Shown piece by piece: positions 58,877-64,000 of a DNA stretch of 64,000 nucleotides; the first letter of the stretch is position 1, and the number at the start of each line of letters is the position of its first letter. This DNA comes from Notamacropus eugenii (Eukaryota > Chordata > Mammalia > Diprotodontia > Macropodidae): contig NC_092875.1 in assembly GCF_028372415.1 (NCBI RefSeq), positions 182,987,522-183,051,521 on the forward strand. The letters run 5' to 3'. Position numbers and translations under genes: made by a program. Under the pieces are notes generated by a model. It had not been told where the DNA came from. It did not search any database and saw only the letters and a program-made list of their open reading frames with translations.

Positions 58877-61800
58877 TGTAGAGTGTGTTCAGGAAGGACC
58901 AGTACCTTTCCAAGCCCTTTTTGGGGCTCTTTCCACCTTTGGTGTCCACTTGTTTCACCTAACTCTCACCTGTGGCTCTAAGAAGCTGCAGCATGTGCAG
59001 TGGCCACACCACACTATACCGTTTCAGCAGATGGGTCAAACCAGGTTGAGGGTAACCAAGGTTTCTCAAACCCATTGGTGAGTTAAGGGGGTATCTACCC
59101 CAAGCATGTGAAGACTTCATCTGGTGGAAGACTTCATCTGGTGGAATGGGCGGATGAAAACAATATGTTTCAACGGCCATGAAGGCAGATGAAGCAGGCG
59201 ATGTGGAACGTTTAGAGCTTGGTTAGACACTGAAGACACCAAGGTCATCCACTGCATCTTGAGCCATCATCAGCCATTTTGACTCTGTCATGCCACTGGA
59301 CTAAGATGACTCTGGAGAAGTGAGGCTGATGACTTCATTCAACTCTACCTCATTTAAATCCAATTTATGCACGAACCAAAAGACATTACCCATACCATTT
59401 CACTATAATGCCTCAAAGTCCTGTGGCAACAGGCAAGTGATGAAGCAGCAGGTATGGATATGCTGGAAGCTGTAGTCACAACCCTGCACATAGACAGCCC
59501 AGGCCATAGGGTCATTTCTCACTGGAAGCAGCAGTGGGACTCCGTAGCTCCCTGGGTATCTGAGCAACCTTTTAAGGATCGCACTGTTCATTTCCTGGTG
59601 TGAGGAATGGGGCTAGAAAAGGTACCCTAAACATTATCTGCTTATCCAACCCTGGCCTGATTACTGCAGCAGGCAGGGAATCCCACTATGCAGTAGAAAC
59701 ACAAAAAAATGTACAAAATATATGAAAACATCTGCAAAGCTAATCCCACTCACCATCGGCACATGGAATGTGCGTACACTAATAGACAATACAAAATCCA
59801 GTAGACCTGAAAGAAGAACTGCTCTTGCTGCAAGAGAACTCAACAGGTATCACATCCAAATAGCAACCCTCAGTGAAACAAGGTTGGCAAATGAAGGCCA
59901 GCTTACTGAGTTGGAGCTGGATACACATTTTTCTGGAGTGGGTGTAGTGAAGATGAGCACTGTGAAGCTGGAGTGAGTTTTGCAATCAAAACTAATCTAA
60001 TCAGCAAGCTGGTATGCCTGTCAAAAGGAGTGAATGACAGGCTCATGACAATGTGATTGCCACTCTCAGGAAAACGACATGCCACCATCATTAATACCTA
60101 TGTTTCCACCAAGACAAACCCTGATGAAATCAAAGAAAAATTTTATGAAGACCTAGAGACCCTTATCATCACTGTGCCAAAAGAGGACAAGCTTATAATT
60201 CTGAGTAACTTTAATGCTAGAGTAGGCTCAGACTACCAGACTGGGGGGGGAGTCCTAGGGAGGAATGGAGTTGGAAACATCAAGAGCAATGGTCATTTAC
60301 TGTTGAAGACTTGTGCATCGCATGACCTTCTCATCATCAACACTGTGTTCTGTTTACCTAAACGCAAAAAAATCTTCATGGATGTACCCTCACAGCAAAC
60401 ATTGGCATCTAATAGACTATGCGATTGTAAGGAGAAGAGACAGATAAGATGTGAGAGTGACAAAGGCAATGTGTGGTGCAGAGTGCTGGACTGATCATAG
60501 ACTTATCCTTTCCAAGCTAAATATTTGCATTCAACAAAAGCGCCTCCCCCAAGGCAAAATGACTACCAGAAGAATTAATGTCAGCAAATTAGAGCTCTTT
60601 TCTGCGTGTGAACAATTTGCTGCTGACTTGGAGGGAAAGTTGAGCCAACACATAGTTGTCAACAGTGGTGCAGAGAAGGAGTGAGAAGCTCTCAGAGATT
60701 TGATGTACAGCATTGCGTTTGCTCATCTGGGTCAGAACACTCACAAACACCAAGACAGGTTTGATGAAAATGATGGGGAAATTCAGAAACTGCTAAATGA
60801 AAAATGGGAACTCCACAGGATTTACCAGCAGGAAAGATCATCCACCTCTAAGAAAGCAGCATTTAATTCCATCAAAAGCAAAGTACAAGCAAAGCTTACA
60901 GAGATGCAGGATTCCTGACTCAGTAAGAAGGCAGATGAAATTCGGTTTTATGCTGATAGGAACAATCCAAAATGCTTTTATGATTCCCTGAAAGGCATCT
61001 ATGGACCAAGAATCTATGGTGCATCACAACTACTCAGTGCTGATGGAGCCACTTTGATTAGTGATAAAGACATGATCCTAGAGATATGGGCTGAACACTT
61101 CCATAGCGTTCTCAGCAGACCATCAGCAATGAATGCTGAGGCCACTGACCATTTATCTCAGGTTGAAGTCAATCCCTCCTTAGCTGAACTTCCAACTGAA
61201 GAAGAGGTTTTGAGGGCCATTAGGCTCCTTTCATGTCGCAAAGCACCTGGTGCTGATTCTATTCCAGCTGAAATTTACAAGGTAGGGGGATCATGGTTCA
61301 CACAAAAGTTGACTGAAATTTTCCAGGTTACATGGCAAGAGGAGATTATCCCCCAGAAGTTCAAGGATGCCTCCATGGTCCATCTCTATAAAGGTAAAGG
61401 GAATAGATTGTCCTGTGACAATCACAGAGATGTCTCTCTCTTAGTCATTGCTGACAAGATTCTTGCCAGAGTCCTCCTCAATAGACTGATCCTTCATCTG
61501 GAAGATGGTCATATATCCAAGAGCCAGTGTGACTTCAGAAAGGGCCAAGGAACAGTTGATATGGTGTTTGCTGCCAGACAACTCCAGGAGAAATGCCAGG
61601 AGCAGAACAGAGGTCTGTACACAATGTTTGTAGATCTGACCAAGGCCTTTGACACTGTTAGTCTTGAGGGCTTATAGAAAATTATGTCAAAATTTGGTTG
61701 CCCAGAGAAGTTCATCAATATTGTATGTCAATTTCATGATGGCATGTTTGCCTGGTTTCTGGAGAGTGGAAAATGCTCTCGTGCCTTCCTAGTCACCAAT

Positions 61801-62990
61801 GGAGTGAAACAGGGCTGTGTGCTTACTCCCATTCTTTTTAGCATGATATTTTCAGTTATGTTGACAAATGCTTTCAATGAGGATGAACACGGCATCAAGG
61901 TAAACTACTATACTGATGGCAAGTTCTCCAATTTGAAAAGGCTACAATCCAAGACCAAAGTGGAGGGAGTGTTGGTGCATGATTTTCTGTTTGCAGATGA
62001 TTGTGCACTCAATGCAGCCTCTGAAACTGAAATGCAACAAAGTATGAATCAGTTCTCTGCTGCCTGTGCTAATTTTGGCCTAATAATTAACACCAAGAAA
62101 ACACAGGTGCTCCATCAGACACCACCACACCATCCATATGTGGAGCCACTGGTTACAACAAATGGAGAAGTTTTGAATGCTGTGGATAAGTTCACTTACT
62201 TTGGTAGTATACTTTCCAGGGATGTACACATTGACAATGAAGTTGATTGCACACGTTGCCAGAGTTAACTCAGTGTTTGAGAGACTCTGAAGAAAAGTTT
62301 GGGAGAGAAGAGGTATTAGACATTACCAGACTGAAGGTCTACAGAGCTGTTGTGCTGACCTCACTGTTCTATGCTTGTGAAACATGGACAGTCTACCAGC
62401 GCCATGCCAGGAAAATGAATCACTTGCATTTGAACTGTCTCAGGAAGATTCGGAGGATCGCCTGGCAGGATAAGGTACTAAACACTGAAGTCCTTGCTCT
62501 AGCTGAATTACCAAGTATTCACACTACGCTTCAGAGAGCACAACTCTGATGGGCTGGCCACGTTGTTCGAATGCAAGATGTATGCTTGCCAAAAAAACTA
62601 TTTTATGGAGAACTTGCATGGGGCAGGTGATCACATGGTGGCCAGAAGAAACAATACAAGGACAGTCTCAAGGTCTCTCTCAAGAACTTTGAATTTGACT
62701 GTGCAACATGGGAGACACTGGCACAGGACCGCTCAGCATGCCGTGTGCACATCAGAAAGGGTGCTGTGTTCTTTGAGGAAAGCAGAGTTGAGACAGCACA
62801 GAGTAAATGCAGGATGCACAAATTTGGGATATCCACCCCTAATGTTCACACAGACTATCTGTGCCAAACTTGTGGTAGAGCATTCCAAGCTTGTATTGGT
62901 CTGATCAGCCACAGTCAGACACACTGAAATTTCACTTAATCATAGTGATGTCATTTTGGTCCTCTTCGAAGACAAAGGACAACCACCACC
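58877..62990 (+). mobile_element. RTE-clade LINE, about 4.1 kb, with 17-bp target-site duplication
   Basis: A non-LTR retrotransposon with a 5'UTR of about 0.85 kb, one ORF region (endonuclease, RT, C-terminal zinc finger) and a short 3' tail 'ttggtcctcttcgaagacaaaggacaacc'. Flanks ATGTGTTTTCACTGGAG (58860-58876) and ATGTATTTTCATTGCAG (62991-63007) agree at 14 of 17 positions, so the insertion borders are clear and it appears complete or nearly so. The 5'UTR holds a 17-bp tandem duplication (59111-59144). The SINE at 11502 shares its 5' and 3' ends. Confidence 0.88.
59722..62927 (+). pseudogene. RTE LINE endonuclease-reverse transcriptase, broken
   Basis: A single ORF in the live element, now in pieces. 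Endonuclease: GTWNVRTL near the start (frame 59722-59976), SETRL, the FNARVG motif (frame 60057-60494) where the usual GDFN reads SNFN so the catalytic Asp is lost, and TDHRLI (frame 60451-60684). Linker 60700-60991. RT: KAPGADSIPAEIYK and FVDLTKAFDTV (frame 61054-61677, ended by TAG at 61675), KQGCVLTPILF and intact FADD (frame 61684-62268). The C-terminal part is 62247-62549 and 62563-62927. A C2H2 finger (C-x2-C-x12-H-x3-H) at 62862-62924 sits right before TGA 62925. Cannot encode an active enzyme. Confidence 0.9.
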
Positions 62991-63007
62991 ATGTATTTTC
63001 ATTGCAG

Positions 63008-63419
63008 AACTGGCAATCCTGCCTGGAATCCTGCTTCCTCCCAATAATGACATAGTGATCAGAACCCAGCTATATTCCCTAGACTAACAACATCTAAGGG
63101 AGAAATGAACATAGCTTGATATTCCCTCTCTGAGGACAGCAGAACAGCCTTGAGTCCCAACCTCCTGTTTTTCCTCCTGGTGGGAATGAAAGTCTCCCTT
63201 AGAAAAGGGTGGGGAGAGAAGAGTCAAGAGATGTTTACTCTGACTCCCTTTGAGCCACACAATGACACTTCCATCCTGCAAATGGGAGACAGTCCATGGG
63301 GTAGTGAGCTGAACATCCTATAGGCTCACAGTTTTGTGACATGAGCTGAACAGTAATACAATGCTCAGAACACCAGGGTTGGTCTGGGGAACAACAAAAA
63401 CCTCTCATGCCTTGGGTGT
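63008..63419. other. unassigned, possibly LTR or internal remnant
   Basis: It follows the RTE insertion and so is the continuation of the sequence at 58876. I recognise no motif. Confidence 0.35.
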
Positions 63420-63710
63420 ATGGCTTTGAGTTGCGTTGGGCACTTCTGACTTTGAGCTGTAAGAGAGGAAATAGAAAATGCCAAACCCACTTCAGGTTGT
63501 TGTTGAAAAGATTCTGTGAAGAGTCTGACATGCAGAGGTGACAGTCTCCATCATGTCCCTGTCCCCAGCTTGGTATTCTAGAGACTTTAGGGAACTTCCC
63601 CTTGGGCAAGACCTCTTGGTTAAGCTGAGTTATCTTTCTCGCAATAGGAGGGCTCCTTTACTCTGTATTGTCTGGTATATAGTCCCCTATGTATACATTT
63701 TTTTTATTTC
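63420..63710 (+). repeat. LTR-like block, copy 2
   Basis: 'ggctttgagttgcgttgggcacttctgac', 'gacagtctccatcatgtccctgtccccagcttgg' and 'tctggtatatagtcccctatgtataca' parallel 58560-58800 in the same orientation. Confidence 0.55.
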
Positions 63711-63719
63711 TGCTATGCA

Positions 63720-63950
63720 CTGGATGTTGAGTCAGAGAATATAGGTTTAAATGCTAGAACTTATACAGCTCTACAGCTAGAAGGATCATCAGAGGCCATA
63801 TAGTTCAGGCTTTTCTTCTTGAACCCTGGTCCTGTCTCTCAAACCTCAGTTTCCTCAGGACTAAAATGAAGGAGTGGGATTAGGTGATCTCCAAAGTTTC
63901 TTCCATTTTTTTTCTTTTCTTTTAAAATGCATGATTCTCTAAGCAGGTGC
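63720..63950 (+). repeat. MIR-like SINE with an embedded SINE scrap
   Basis: 'ctgctatgcactggatgttgagtcagagaatataggttt' and 'aacctcagtttcctcaggactaaaatgaagg...gtgatctccaaagtttcttcca'. The middle 'agctagaaggatcatcagaggccatatagttcagg' belongs to another SINE type. Confidence 0.65.
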
Positions 63951-64000
63951 CAGGGGTGATTATTTCAAATAATTCCTTTGTAGAGTGCCAGGTTTGCCAC

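Noticed and set aside
58295-63710. Endogenous retrovirus with coding region between LTR-like blocks
   Set aside because: Everything between the blocks that can be identified is an RTE LINE inserted later; no gag, pol or env-like frame is seen.

Overview
The window looks like AT-rich nuclear DNA from a marsupial. Evidence: one split vertebrate gene with GT-AG introns and a CpG-island promoter; tRNA-headed CORE-SINEs with BovB/RTE-type tails; ORF1-only 'half-L1' (HAL1) elements; marsupial-type L1 3' ends; and L2, CR1/L3, RTE and hAT remains. All family names come from reading and memory; no database was searched. I cannot name the species.

The only host gene I can support is TMEM170B on the + strand. 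Its CpG-island promoter and 5'UTR lie at about 5640-6909. Coding exon 1 is 6910-7006, exon 2 is 33762-33932 and exon 3 is 36563-36693. The three exons join in phase to 132 codons, the length I recall for the human protein. They are followed by a probable 3'UTR of about 7.4 kb with several poly(A) signals, the best at 44126-44131. Intron 1 is 26.8 kb and intron 2 is 2.6 kb.

Layout. 1-5640: upstream flank with SINE and L2 scraps. 5640-7130: CpG island, 5'UTR and exon 1. 7.1-33.7 kb: intron 1, holding an RTE-tailed SINE, a CR1/L3 copy, a long antisense L1, antisense L2, an antisense HAL1, L1 3' ends and an RTE 3' end. 33.7-36.7 kb: exons 2 and 3. 36.7-44.15 kb: 3'UTR, few repeats. 44.2-64 kb: intergenic repeat nest. 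In this nest a MIR-like SINE is split by L1 sequence, and the second L1 is internally deleted and split by a 3-kb HAL1. Further on come hAT elements and a 4.1-kb RTE LINE bounded by a 17-bp target-site duplication.

I found no convincing new biological system. The most informative items are a diverged inverted repeat in intron 1, the modular link between the 11.5-kb SINE and the RTE LINE, two insertions at the same site in two L1 copies, miR-27 seed matches in the TMEM170B 3'UTR, and an in-frame upstream start in exon 1.
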